A stretch of DNA of 64,000 nt, from the NCBI GenBank assembly GCA_963784995.1, contig CAWATZ010000004.1, forward strand, positions 558,001 through 622,000, read 5' to 3'. Numbering within the stretch: the first letter of the stretch is position 1; every line of letters starts with the position of its first letter. The notes under the pieces are model-generated. The model was not told the origin of the DNA and did no database searches. It saw only the letters and a list, made by a program, of their open reading frames with translations. The position numbers were made by a program, and so were the translations under genes. Source of the stretch: CAWATZ01 sp963784995 (GTDB lineage Bacteria > Planctomycetota > Planctomycetia > Gemmatales > Gemmataceae). Shown piece by piece: positions 49,896 through 59,070 of the stretch.

Positions 49896-50264
49896 ATGAC
49901 ACGAGCACGCAGCGGCAAGACCGTTCTCCGGTGCCGCAAACGGATGCGCAAGCTCACCAAGGGCTTTCGCCTGAGCCGGCATAACCTGTACCGGCAGTCG
50001 TACGTCACCCTGATTCGCAGCCGGGTGTACGCCTTCCGTGATCGGCGGGCACGCAAGCGGATGTTCCGCCGGCTGTGGATCGTCCGCATCAACGCCGCTT
50101 GCCGGATGCGCGGCATGCGCTACAGTCAGTTCATCGTTGGCCTGCAGCGGGCCGGCGTCGAGCTGAACCGCAAGGCCCTGTCCAACCTGGCCATCCAGGA
50201 ACCGGAGGTCTTTACCAAGCTGGTCGAGCTGGCGCGCCAGAACCAGCCCAAGGGATTGACCTGA
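49896..50264 (+). CDS. rplT: 50S ribosomal protein bL20
   Basis: 122 residues: MTRARSGKTVLRCRKRMRKL ... KGFRLSRHNLYRQSYVTLIRSRVYAFRDRRARKRMFRRLWIVRINAACRMRGMRYSQFI ... VELNRKALSNLAIQEP. Normal length. It assembles early in the large subunit and can bind its own leader RNA. Confidence 0.96.
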   Translation: MTRARSGKTVLRCRKRMRKLTKGFRLSRHNLYRQSYVTLIRSRVYAFRDRRARKRMFRRLWIVRINAACRMRGMRYSQFIVGLQRAGVELNRKALSNLAIQEPEVFTKLVELARQNQPKGLT

Positions 50265-50266
50265 TC

Positions 50267-50410
50267 TTCAGTGATGCCGCAAGGCGTTGAGCATTCCAAT
50301 CTGGACGGCCTGGAAAAGCGGCCCCTGGAGGAATTGAATTCAGTGATGCCGCAAGGCGTTGAGCATTCCGATCTGGACGGCCTGGAAAAGCGGGCCTTGG
50401 AGGAGCTGAA
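50267..50410 (+). repeat. 72-bp tandem duplication at the 5' end of pheS
   Basis: Two units (50267-50338, 50339-50410) match at nearly every base. Each opens with TTCAGTGATGCCGCAAGGCG and includes a GTG-ATG start. Period 72 bp = 24 codons, in frame. Confidence 0.88.
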
Positions 50411-51398
50411 AGCCTGCCAGGATGAGGCCGCGCTGCACGCCTGGTACAACCGCTACCTCGGCAAGACGGGCGAGCTGGGTCTGCTGCTGCGCAAGATCCC
50501 CGAGATCAAGAAGCAGAGCGGCGAGGAAGCGGCGAAGGCGTTCGGCCAGCAGGCCAACCAGGTCAAGCAGACCCTGACGACCGCCCACGACAAGGCAGAG
50601 GCAGACAACAAAGAGCAGGAGCTGGAGCGCAGCCTGCAACAGACGCCGATCGACGTGACCCTGCCCGGCCGGCGCTCGGCCCCGGGCCGGCTGCACGTCT
50701 CGACGCGGACGCTGCGCCGCATCTACGCCATCTTCGCCGACCTGGGCTTCCAGATTTTCCGCAGCCCGGAGGTCGAGGACGACGAGATGAACTTCGGCCT
50801 GCTGAACATGCCGCCGGAGCATCCCGCCCGCGACATGTGGGACACGTTCCACACCACCCGGCCGCACGTGCTGCTGCGGACGCACACCTCTCCCGGCCAG
50901 ATCCACGCCATGCGGGCCTACCACCCCAACCCGATCCGGGTGATCCTCCCAGGAATGTGTTATCGCTACGAGGCCATCACGCCGCGGAGCGAGATCATGT
51001 TCCACCAGGTCGAGGGGCTGGCCATCGGCGAGAAGGTGTCCATGACCGACCTGATCGGCACCGTCACCGCCTTTGCCCGCCGGCTGTTCGGCCAGGAACG
51101 GCAGATCCGCATCCGCTCCAGCTACTTCCCGTTCACCGAGCCGTCGATCGAGGTGGACATCGACTGGCCCAAGGACGACCCCAACGCCGATCGGCTGACC
51201 AAGGGCACCGGCTGGCTGGAGATCATGGGCGCGGGAATGGTGCATCCGGTGGTGCTGCGCAACGGCGGCTACGACCCGGACCGGTACAGCGGCTTCGCCT
51301 TCGGCATGGGTCCGGAGCGGATCACGATGCTGCTGCACGCCATCGACGACATCCGCCAGTTCTGGACCAACGACCTGCGGTTCTTGCGGCAGTTTTGA
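50271..51398 (+). CDS. pheS: phenylalanyl-tRNA synthetase alpha subunit with duplicated N-terminus
   Basis: Up to 375 residues. N-terminal coiled coil, motif 2 region GMCYRYEAITPRSEIMFHQVEGL, FPFTEPSIEVDI, and motif 3 GFAFGMGPERITMLLH, all as expected. The first 24 codons (MMPQGVEHSNLDGLEKRPLE) are repeated in frame by the next 24. The second copy (50343/50346) gives a normal-length protein and has GGAGGAATTGAATTCA upstream, so it may be the true start. Only 6 bp follow rplT. It pairs with PheT as alpha2-beta2. Confidence 0.95.
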   Translation: MMPQGVEHSNLDGLEKRPLEELNSVMPQGVEHSDLDGLEKRALEELKACQDEAALHAWYNRYLGKTGELGLLLRKIPEIKKQSGEEAAKAFGQQANQVKQTLTTAHDKAEADNKEQELERSLQQTPIDVTLPGRRSAPGRLHVSTRTLRRIYAIFADLGFQIFRSPEVEDDEMNFGLLNMPPEHPARDMWDTFHTTRPHVLLRTHTSPGQIHAMRAYHPNPIRVILPGMCYRYEAITPRSEIMFHQVEGLAIGEKVSMTDLIGTVTAFARRLFGQERQIRIRSSYFPFTEPSIEVDIDWPKDDPNADRLTKGTGWLEIMGAGMVHPVVLRNGGYDPDRYSGFAFGMGPERITMLLHAIDDIRQFWTNDLRFLRQF

Positions 51399-51405
51399 AG
51401 GATCA

Positions 51406-51500
51406 TTTAACCACGGATAACACGGATAACACGGATAAAGACAAATACCAGATCTGATCCTTTGTCTTTATCCGTGTTATCCGTGTTATCCGTGGTTAAA
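51406..51500. repeat. long palindrome, family I (40-bp arms)
   Basis: Perfect 40-bp arms (51406-51445, 51461-51500; arm starts TTTAACCACGGATAACACGG), each holding three ACGGATAA-type units. AT-rich compared with its surroundings. It separates pheS and pheT. Confidence 0.9.
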
Positions 51501-51517
51501 TTCTACGGAAATACGTC

Positions 51518-54037
51518 ATGAAAGTTCCACTGCGCTGGTTGCGTGACTACGTCGATCCCCAGGTCCCCGTGGGCGAGCTGGCCCGGCGGCTGACCCTGGC
51601 CGGCCTGGAAGTGGCCGGCGCCCGCGTCCTTGGCCTGCCCGTGCCGGAGGGACTGCGGGTGCGTCTCGACGAACAGGGACCAACCTGGGACCGGGACAAG
51701 ATCTTTGTCGCCCAGGTGGTCAAGGTCGAGCCACACCCCAACGCCGACAAGCTCAAGCTGCCCACGGTCGATTACGGCCAGGGCCGAATCAAGAAGATGG
51801 TCACCGGAGCGCCGAACGTCCAGATCGGCGATTCGGGCCAGAAGGTCGTCCTGGGTCTTGCCGGCTCGATCTACCGGGATGGCCACGTCTCGCCACCGGC
51901 GATCAAGGAGTTGAAGCCGGCCAAGGTTCGCGGCGAGCCCAGCGACGCCATGGTCATGTCCACCTTTGAGCTGGGCATCGACGAGGAACACGAAGGAATC
52001 ATCATCCTCGATGAGGACGCACCGGTTGGGATGCCCCTGGCCGACTTCATGGGCGACGTCGTCCTCGAGATTGACGTGCTGCCGAACATGGCCCGCTGTC
52101 TGTCGATGATCGGCGTTGCCCGGGAGGTCGCGGCCATCACCGGCCAAACGCTGAAGCTGCCGACGCCGGCCGCCCTGCCCAAAGGGGAGTCGATCCGCGG
52201 ACAGGTCGAGGTCGCGATCGCCGATCCGAAGCTGTCGGCCCGCTACTCGGCCATGCTGATCAAGGGCATCAAGGTCGGCCCCGCCCCGCAGTGGATGCAG
52301 TACCGCCTCACCTGCGCCGGGATGCGGCCGATCAGCAACGTGGTGGACGTCACCAACTATGTGATGCTGGAGTGGGGCCAGCCGCTGCACGCCTTCGACT
52401 ACGACGTGCTGCGCCGCCGCGCCGGCGGCAAGACGCCGAAGATCACCGTCCGCCCGGCCCGCGAGGGTGAGACCCTCCGGACACTCGACGGTCAGGAGCG
52501 CAAGCTGACGCCTGAGATGCTGCTCATCACCGACGAGGCCGGGCCGATCGCCCTGGCCGGCGTGATGGGCGGAGCCGAGACGGAGGTTTCGGAGAAGACA
52601 ACCAACGTGCTGCTGGAGTCGGCCAGCTTCGACTACGTCAGCATTCGCAAGACGGCCCGGGAGCTGAACCTGCTCAGCGAGGCCAGTGGGCGCTTCAGCC
52701 GGGGCGTTCCACCCGCTCTGGTCAAGCCCGCGGCGGAGCGGGCCGCGGACCTGATGCGGCAATACGCCGGCGGCACCGTCTGTCAGGGGATGGTCGATTG
52801 CTACCCGGCGCCGCCTCCCATCCGCGTCGTGGAACTGAAACGCTCGGAGGTGCGGCGCATCCTTGGGATTGACCTGCCGCTCGACGAGTGCGCCGCCATG
52901 CTCCGTCGGCTGGAATACCACGTTCGCGAGGAAGGGGGCGAATTTCTGTTGGTGACCGTACCCGAGCATCGGCTCGACATCCAGGAAGGGGCCGCCGATC
53001 TGATCGAGGACCTTGTTCGGCTGTACGGCTACGATCGGCTGCCGGCCACGCTGCTGGCCGACCAGCTGCCGCCGCAGGCAACCAATGAGCCGCTGACGTT
53101 CGAGGAGCGGACCCGCGATCTGCTGGTGTCGCTGGGCTTGCAGGAGGTGATCAACCACAGCCTGACCACGCCGGAGAAGGAGAAGGCGCTGGACTTGCCG
53201 GATCGCGAACGGATTCAGCTGAAGAACCCCGTGACGGCCGAACGGACCGTGATGCGGCAAACGCTGCTGCCCGGCATCCTCGACAACCTGAACCTGAACC
53301 TGAAGCACACCAGCGACGTTCGCCTTTTCGAGATCGGCGCCGTGTACCTGCCGCGCGACGGCCAGCGGCTGCCGGACGAGCCGCGCCGGCTGGGCCTGGC
53401 CCTGTGCGGCCGACGCCAACCCGAGTTCTGGGCGGACCCGGCCGGGACGGTCCATCCGGGTCTCGACTTCTTCGACCTGAAGGGCATCGTCGAGGAACTG
53501 GCCGAGTCGCTGCATCTGCCCGAGGTCTGCTACCAGCAGGCGAAGGTTCCGTTCCTGCACCCGGCCCGCTCGTCGGCCCTGGTGGTCGAGGGAACCGTGG
53601 TCGGCCATTTCGGCGAGTTGCATCCGCGGGTGGCGAGACGTTTCGAGCTGGCGGATCGGCTGGTGCTGGCCGGCGAGTTCGACCTGGATCTGCTGCGCGG
53701 CCTGACGCCGATGCGCCACCTGTTCCGCCCGGTGGCGACGTTCCCGCCCGCCCTGCGCGACGTGGCTGTGGTGGTCGATGAATCGGTCCCGGCCGAGCAG
53801 GTGGAGCGGGAGATCCGTGCCGCCGGGGGCGAGCTGCTGCGCGGCGTGCGGCTGTTCGATCTGTACCGCGGTGAGAACGTCGCCGCCGACAAGAAGAGCC
53901 TGGCCTACGCGCTGACGTACCAGGCCGCCGACCGGACCCTGGCCGACAAGGAGATCGACAAGCTCCACCAGAAGATCGAGGAGCGGCTCAAACACGTCCT
54001 CAAGGCCCAGATCCGCGGCAAGGACACCAAGAAGTGA
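51518..54037 (+). CDS. pheT: phenylalanyl-tRNA synthetase beta subunit
   Basis: 839 residues in the normal domain order: tRNA-binding/EMAP domain (KVEPHPNADKLKLPTVDYG), B3/B4 editing domain (RPISNVVDVTNYVMLEWGQPLHAFD), B5 DNA-binding-like domain, catalytic-like core and C-terminal FDX-ACB anticodon domain (FPPALRDVAVVVDESVPAEQVE ... VRLFDLYRG ... KSLAYALTYQAADRTLADKEID). The start ATG lies just after the 40-bp-arm palindrome. No frameshift seen. Confidence 0.96.
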   Translation: MKVPLRWLRDYVDPQVPVGELARRLTLAGLEVAGARVLGLPVPEGLRVRLDEQGPTWDRDKIFVAQVVKVEPHPNADKLKLPTVDYGQGRIKKMVTGAPNVQIGDSGQKVVLGLAGSIYRDGHVSPPAIKELKPAKVRGEPSDAMVMSTFELGIDEEHEGIIILDEDAPVGMPLADFMGDVVLEIDVLPNMARCLSMIGVAREVAAITGQTLKLPTPAALPKGESIRGQVEVAIADPKLSARYSAMLIKGIKVGPAPQWMQYRLTCAGMRPISNVVDVTNYVMLEWGQPLHAFDYDVLRRRAGGKTPKITVRPAREGETLRTLDGQERKLTPEMLLITDEAGPIALAGVMGGAETEVSEKTTNVLLESASFDYVSIRKTARELNLLSEASGRFSRGVPPALVKPAAERAADLMRQYAGGTVCQGMVDCYPAPPPIRVVELKRSEVRRILGIDLPLDECAAMLRRLEYHVREEGGEFLLVTVPEHRLDIQEGAADLIEDLVRLYGYDRLPATLLADQLPPQATNEPLTFEERTRDLLVSLGLQEVINHSLTTPEKEKALDLPDRERIQLKNPVTAERTVMRQTLLPGILDNLNLNLKHTSDVRLFEIGAVYLPRDGQRLPDEPRRLGLALCGRRQPEFWADPAGTVHPGLDFFDLKGIVEELAESLHLPEVCYQQAKVPFLHPARSSALVVEGTVVGHFGELHPRVARRFELADRLVLAGEFDLDLLRGLTPMRHLFRPVATFPPALRDVAVVVDESVPAEQVEREIRAAGGELLRGVRLFDLYRGENVAADKKSLAYALTYQAADRTLADKEIDKLHQKIEERLKHVLKAQIRGKDTKK

Positions 54038-54054
54038 GGGGCGCGGCTCAGATC

Positions 54055-54298
54055 GACTATTGCCTTATTTTGGAGTGTGGCAGTAGCTTTGCTCTGCCGC
54101 TTTTGTTTCTTCTGTTTGAGTTTTTGTTTTTGCTGTTTTTCTCTGGAGTGCGGCAGTAGCTTTGCTCTGCCGCTTTTGTTTCTTTTATTGGTCTTGGTTT
54201 CTTGGGCTGTTGGCGGAACAAGGGAAAAGCCAAAACAAAAGGCCAAACCAAAGCGGCAGAGCAAAGCCACTGCCGCACTCCAAAAGAAGGCAATAGTC
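54055..54298. mobile_element. 244-bp element with 12-bp terminal inverted repeats (MITE-like)
   Basis: Ends GACTATTGCCTT (54055-54066) and AAGGCAATAGTC (54287-54298). Inside are two direct units (TGGAGTGYGGCAGTAGCTTT, at 54071 and 54144) and one inverted unit (54250-54282). Strand-asymmetric T-rich then A-rich sequence, unlike neighbours. No coding capacity. Related sequence at 62419-62555. Confidence 0.6.
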
Positions 54299-54302
54299 GA
54301 AC

Positions 54303-55079
54303 TCAATGGTGTTTGCTGAGAAAATCCCGTGCCGTCCAGCCTAACACTGCGGCCACAAGGGCGCCGCCCCCGGCCTGGTCGAAACGGCCGATCGCAAGGC
54401 CAACCACCGCAGTGATGACGAACGGAACGCAAAGCACGACGCAGGTCCAGCCAATGACCGAATGAAACAGCGAGCGCGGACTCGCCTTTCGGATGCTTGC
54501 CGTCTCCGGCAACGCATCCGGATCACCCTCGGCGTCCTGCAATGGCGTCGGGGCCTCTGCGATTTGATCTGCCGGCGCGGCCACCGCGTTGGCGTGCGCC
54601 GGCTCCGGTTGGGCTTTCGTCTGTTCCTGGCCAAAGCGGCTCAGGACGGCGGCAGGCGGATCAAACTGCGCTCGGAGCGCGTTCGCTGATTCCTGGGCGG
54701 CGATCGAGCGCCGCTGGGCAAAGTAATTCAGGACGGCCAGCGGTGGAACAAAAAGCGCCCCGTAAGTGAACCACCCATACGTCAGATTGAACCGGAGCAG
54801 CCGTCCCAGCAGCGTGCGGGCATCCACGGCCGGCAGCGTCACGCGATGGGTTGTCTCCGTGAACCAGATCAGCAAGCCGTGATAGGTGTGGTAGGTCAGG
54901 ACAACGTCCCCTGATTGGGGGACTTCGTGAATTTGCAGCCCGTCGTAGAGACGCTGGAGGGAACGCCGACCGAACCAGTCATAGCCACAGACCAGCAACA
55001 CCGCAGCCGCGACGAGTCCCCCGAGGATCGCGATCATCAGTGCGATCATCAGGACCAGCTGCGGTGCATCCGAAGACAT
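54303..55079 (-). CDS. membrane protein, unknown function
   Basis: 258 residues. N-terminal membrane segment (LVLMIALMIAILGGLVAAAVLLVCGYDW), then GRRSLQRLYDGLQIHEVPQSGDVVLTYHTYHGLLIWFTETTHRVTLP, a further membrane segment near 120, a charged Pro/Ala/Glu-rich linker, and two more (VIGWTCVVLCVPFVITAVVGLAIG, GALVAAVLGWTA). The ATG at 55079 has GAGGCGGCCCTG upstream. Family not recognised. Confidence 0.65.
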   Translation of the reverse strand: MSSDAPQLVLMIALMIAILGGLVAAAVLLVCGYDWFGRRSLQRLYDGLQIHEVPQSGDVVLTYHTYHGLLIWFTETTHRVTLPAVDARTLLGRLLRFNLTYGWFTYGALFVPPLAVLNYFAQRRSIAAQESANALRAQFDPPAAVLSRFGQEQTKAQPEPAHANAVAAPADQIAEAPTPLQDAEGDPDALPETASIRKASPRSLFHSVIGWTCVVLCVPFVITAVVGLAIGRFDQAGGGALVAAVLGWTARDFLSKHH

Positions 55080-55098
55080 CAGGGCCGCCTCACCAGGA

Positions 55099-55670
55099 TC
55101 AGCGGGAAACGCCGGCATTGCTCGGCGGCAGTTCCAGGGCCAGATGTTCCACTGTATATCTCACGCCCCGCTCCCGCAAGCCATCGGGCTCCAGGCCAAA
55201 GGCGCGAAACCCGAGCGCCCGATAGAGCCGCCGGGCCGTCGTCGCACGCTCGACGACCGTCAGCGTCAGCCGCTCGACTCCAGGCCAGGTTTTCGCTTCC
55301 GCGATGATGCGCTCAAGCAGTAACCGGCCCACGCCGTGACCGCGAGCCTCGGGAGCGACGTACGTACCCCAGAGGAAGGCCTTGTGACTGGTCTTGAGCT
55401 TGCTTTCCTGCACGCAGCCGACCATGCCGATTAGCGCGCCTGCCGCGAAAGCGCCCAGCACGATGCGCCGGGTGGGGCGCTGGCGGCATCCAACCGTTGC
55501 GCGATGACTTCCAGTGGAAGGCCGACCTCTTCGCCGTGGGTAGATGAAAACACTTCGGGACGCTCCAGCAGGCCACGCAGCCGGAGCGCCTGAAACGCCG
55601 CAGCGTCAGCGGGGCCGAGCGGACGGATTTGCGGGGGTTCGATGGCAACGCCTCCTTTTGTGTGCGACAT
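55099..55670 (-). pseudogene. GNAT acetyltransferase, frameshifted
   Basis: First frame (55670-55431): IRPLGPADAAAFQALRLRGLLERPEVFSSTHGEE, then off pattern. The other frame (to 55099) carries the acetyl-CoA site: LGAFAAGALIGMVGCV ... LWGTYVAPEARGHGVGRLLLERII ... LTLTVVERATTARRLYRALGFRAFG. The break is near 55455, beside a CCC run. Joined length would be about 190 residues, normal for GNAT. Substrate unknown. Confidence 0.8.
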
Positions 55671-55673
55671 TAG

Positions 55674-56300
55674 TCACCAGAGCCATGCGGCGAGTCCACC
55701 AATCGCCAGCAGGGCGAGACCGACCAGGACCGCGAGTTCCAGTCGGTCCTTCCGACGCCGCGCGGCGTATCGCCGCGCGTTCTCGTTCAACTCGCGCTGC
55801 TGCCCCTGGGCATCGAAGTGGCGAAGCACGCGCCGCCCACCGTGGCGGATTTCACACTCAACGTGCGGCAGTTCCCGCACCACCTCTTCACCGAATCCCT
55901 GGGCGGAAGCAAGGTCGGCGAACTGTACCTGGAAGTGGGGGTGTCCAGAATCCAAGAGATACCATGTGCCGTCCCGCTCCAGGACGTGCCCCTGCCAGTC
56001 CACCAGCCACACGGTGTAAGCGTCCTCCACCTGTTCCCCCAATTCGCCGAGAGAGTCCGGAGAGACGGCCCGGACCAGAGCCATCCAGACAGGGTCAAGG
56101 GTCCGATACAGTTCGTGCAGGCGTTTCCGAAGGGCGGGGAGCCGCTCGTTGCTCGGCGGCAGTTTCAAGATTTCACACTCGACGCGCAGGAATTCGGCGC
56201 ATGGGTCCCCACGTTCCTCCAGCCAGTCGGCGTACACCAGGCGATGCACTTCCGCGGCAGGGTTCTCACGAATAGCAGTGATGAAGCCCTCTTCGATCAT
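55674..56300 (-). CDS. TIGR02996-domain protein with C-terminal membrane anchor
   Basis: 208 residues. N-terminal TIGR02996 domain (FITAIRENPAAEVHRLVYADWLEERGDPCAEFLRVECEI), a hallmark of Gemmata-type planctomycetes where it occurs in many proteins; a middle region (YTVWLVDWQGHVLERDGTWYLL, HFQVQFADLASAQGF); and one C-terminal membrane helix (LELAVLVGLALLAIGGLAAWLW). Function not known. Confidence 0.82.
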   Translation of the reverse strand: MIEEGFITAIRENPAAEVHRLVYADWLEERGDPCAEFLRVECEILKLPPSNERLPALRKRLHELYRTLDPVWMALVRAVSPDSLGELGEQVEDAYTVWLVDWQGHVLERDGTWYLLDSGHPHFQVQFADLASAQGFGEEVVRELPHVECEIRHGGRRVLRHFDAQGQQRELNENARRYAARRRKDRLELAVLVGLALLAIGGLAAWLW

Positions 56301-56328
56301 GAGAGTCTCAAACGGCTGGATGCTCTGG

Positions 56329-56538
56329 TCAACTCCTCAACACCTGTTCCACCGGAATGCCAACCGCCTCGCCGCTGCGGATGCGCGCAACCCGGCGGGC
56401 AAGCTCCTGATCCCACGCTTCTTCCACGTTGGGCTCATCGGGTTCTAGCGAGCGTAAGACCGCCTGAGCTAACTCGGCTCGTTCTTGTTGGGACAAACCG
56501 CCAAGTTGAGCGACGATTCGTGCAACCGCCTCGCTCAT
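56329..56538 (-). CDS. lone addiction-module antitoxin-like protein
   Basis: 69 residues: LSQQERAELAQAVLRSLEPDEPNVEEAWDQELARRVARIRSGEAVGIPVEQV, the addiction module protein family (compare 13268). No RelE/ParE gene follows; the next gene downstream is the TIGR02996 protein. It could be a leftover or could act on a toxin encoded elsewhere. Confidence 0.75.
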   Translation of the reverse strand: MSEAVARIVAQLGGLSQQERAELAQAVLRSLEPDEPNVEEAWDQELARRVARIRSGEAVGIPVEQVLRS

Positions 56539-56562
56539 GACTGGTCCTCCTTTTCGCTCATC

Positions 56563-58899
56563 TTACCGCACCTTCCACCGCAACACCGTCAGCGACAACG
56601 CCGGGAAGCGGTACTCGAACTGCGCCGCCTTCGCCTGGACCTTCGACTCGACCACTGCCACGCGCCCCGGTTCGGCGAAGCTGTTGGTCACGTCCGGCTC
56701 GCCGGCCTGCTGGGTGTCTGCCAGCGTCCACACTTCCGCCGTCTGCCCCCCGTTGCCGAACGCCGATAGATCAACGGGGCGCGTGATGGCGTCCAGTGTG
56801 GGGTTGACCGCGAACAGGGTCAGCACGTCACCCTCGGCGGACAGCGTCGCGCTGATGTCCAGGCCCAGGTGCGGTGGCAGCGGCGACTCGATCTTCAGCG
56901 CCCGGTTGCCGGCCTTCGTGGCGTACAGCAGCTGGGTGTGGTACGTCGGCGTCACGTACAAACGGTGGCGGTCGGTCTGGATGATGCCGGAACAGAAGCT
57001 GTTGCACAGGTTGGAGCGATTGGCCATTGTCACCAGGTCGCCGTGGCGGTGTAGCAGGTTGTGGTAGCGAGCGCAGGCCAGGGCGTTGTGCAGCGTCCAG
57101 AGCATCGCCCGCTGCCGGCCCCAGTGGCCGGCGGTCGTGTTCCACTCGGTCACCGCCACCTTGATCGGCCGATCCGGAGCATGCCGGCGGATCAGCTCAC
57201 GCAGCGCATTGAGGTCATTGGTGGCACCGGCCAGGTCGTCGATCGAGTAGTGGTGCGGGCAGATGAAATCGAGCCAGCGGCCGGCTTTCTTCAGCACGCC
57301 GGCCGAGGGATAGCTGGAGAACAGCTGGATGCTGGGATCAACCGCCTTCATCGCCTCGCAGAAGGCCGGCAGCTGGGCCTCGTAGTCGCCGCCGCTCACT
57401 TCGTTGCCGACTTGCCAGAAGCGCACAGCGTAGGGGTCCTTGTGGCCGTTCCTGGCCCGCAGCCGGCCCATCGGCGAATCGGCCGGGCCGTTGAAGTACT
57501 GCACCTGGTCGGCCGCGTCCTTCGGCGTCTTGCCTGTCACGCGCACGCACAAGAGCGGCTCGGCACCGACGTGCCGGCAGAACTGGACAAACTCCTCCAG
57601 CCCCGCCCCGGCCGGCTGCAGGCCGCCCCAGGCCCGGAACGGTCGCCGGCGGTCGGGGTCGCCCAGGGTGTCCCAGAAGTCAAAGCTGCCGAGCTTGGGA
57701 TCGTCCAGGGCGCTGCCGCCAAAGCGGATGACGCCCGGCTTCAGGGCCTTCACCGCCGCCACCACGTCGGGCCGCCAGCCGCCGACGGTCTTCTCCGGCA
57801 TCAGCGAGGCGCTGTCCAGCCACAGCGTCCCGGGGCCGCGAAACGTGATAGTCAGCGTGGCCGAGGCTTCGCCCGAGAACGTTAGCCGGGCGTTGTACTT
57901 CTTCCATTCGCCCGTTGGCCGGAACTCGCAGCTGGCATACTCCTTCGCCTCGTGATGGACCCGCACCCGCACGGGGCCGGTCAGCCCTTCCTGGCGGAGG
58001 TAGCAACTGAAGACACATGGCTGATCCCGGGCAATGGCCAGGCCGTCCTGGGCAATGCCCACCGTGCAAGGGGCCCCGTCGGCGACGGCGATCTTCTGAG
58101 CGAATTTGCCGCCAACCGGATCCTTGGGATCCTGGACAAACTCCGCCCGGTTGGTGGCCCCGGCGGGATACCAGGGCTTCTCGCGGAAGTCGGTCTCCTT
58201 GAGGTACTCGACCTTGTAGCGGCCCAGTCCCTCGAAGCTGCCGTCGTAGAGTTTCTCGGCCCACATGCTGGGGACGACGTCGCAGAGATACTCGACGAAC
58301 TGGCCATACTGGAGCGGACTGATCGTGCCGGGAAAGAGCGGTTCACGGGTGACGCGCAGGGGAGCGTCGGCGGAGACCGCTTCGAGTTTGAGGTCATCGA
58401 ACCAGACTGTGCCGATGCCCTTGCCGAAGCCGACGAAGAAGACGGCGATCCGCACCCGGCCGTCGGGCGGAGTCTCGAAATGTACGTCCACTCGCGTCCA
58501 GTCGGTGTTCCCCTTGTGGTTGGGCCCGCTGGCAAGAACACCCTTGCCGCCGGGCCGCTGGACCTGAAACGTGCCGCAGACCGGAGCGCCGAGGGGGTCG
58601 AGTTGCCGGGTCCGCACCCAGCCGCTGAGACAGTAACAGCGTCCGGGCCGGAGCTGGACTTCCTGGCCGAGGGCGGTGTCGGACGGCTCGGCGGCGGAGA
58701 TGCGCAGCGACTGCTTGCCCTCGTGGACGACCTGGGCGTCCGCCTCGATCGTGGGCTGAGCCCCGTGGACAACGAGAGACCAGTCTTCGAGTTTGGCTTC
58801 AAAGCCGGGGTTTTTCAGAGGCGGGGACGGGGCCTTCGCGGCATCCGCGCCTTGAGCGAGACCGGCCAGGAGAGATAGAGCAAACAGGTTGGCGATCAT
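56563..58899 (-). CDS. exported GH51-like alpha-L-arabinofuranosidase with N-terminal carbohydrate-binding modules
   Basis: 778 residues. Signal peptide (IANLFALSLLAGLAQGADA), a jelly-roll module (NPGFEAKLEDWSLVV ... VWFDDLKLE), then the GH51 start FPGTISPLQYGQFVEYL ... VPSMWAEKLYDGSFEG, with a second jelly-roll inserted. The catalytic barrel has acid/base Glu in FWQVGNEV and nucleophile Glu in KVAVTEWN. C-terminal beta-sandwich ends LSLTVLRWKV. It should release arabinose from plant or algal polysaccharide outside the cytoplasm. ATG at 58899 fits the signal peptide. Confidence 0.88.
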   Translation of the reverse strand: MIANLFALSLLAGLAQGADAAKAPSPPLKNPGFEAKLEDWSLVVHGAQPTIEADAQVVHEGKQSLRISAAEPSDTALGQEVQLRPGRCYCLSGWVRTRQLDPLGAPVCGTFQVQRPGGKGVLASGPNHKGNTDWTRVDVHFETPPDGRVRIAVFFVGFGKGIGTVWFDDLKLEAVSADAPLRVTREPLFPGTISPLQYGQFVEYLCDVVPSMWAEKLYDGSFEGLGRYKVEYLKETDFREKPWYPAGATNRAEFVQDPKDPVGGKFAQKIAVADGAPCTVGIAQDGLAIARDQPCVFSCYLRQEGLTGPVRVRVHHEAKEYASCEFRPTGEWKKYNARLTFSGEASATLTITFRGPGTLWLDSASLMPEKTVGGWRPDVVAAVKALKPGVIRFGGSALDDPKLGSFDFWDTLGDPDRRRPFRAWGGLQPAGAGLEEFVQFCRHVGAEPLLCVRVTGKTPKDAADQVQYFNGPADSPMGRLRARNGHKDPYAVRFWQVGNEVSGGDYEAQLPAFCEAMKAVDPSIQLFSSYPSAGVLKKAGRWLDFICPHHYSIDDLAGATNDLNALRELIRRHAPDRPIKVAVTEWNTTAGHWGRQRAMLWTLHNALACARYHNLLHRHGDLVTMANRSNLCNSFCSGIIQTDRHRLYVTPTYHTQLLYATKAGNRALKIESPLPPHLGLDISATLSAEGDVLTLFAVNPTLDAITRPVDLSAFGNGGQTAEVWTLADTQQAGEPDVTNSFAEPGRVAVVESKVQAKAAQFEYRFPALSLTVLRWKVR

Positions 58900-59070
58900 T
58901 GCACGCTCCGTTGCCAGGAAACACTGCACCCTCAACTCTCGTTGCAGCTTACCCGGCGAGCCTGACTTTCGCCAGGATTTCCTGCCGCGATTTGCCTACA
59001 ATGGCAGGAGCCGGCACCGCCCACCCTGGACGTCGCCTGGACCCTGGAACCACGGAAGGGAGACCCTCTC

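Noticed and set aside
51503..53995. 830-codon minus-strand frame
   Set aside because: Antisense of pheT.
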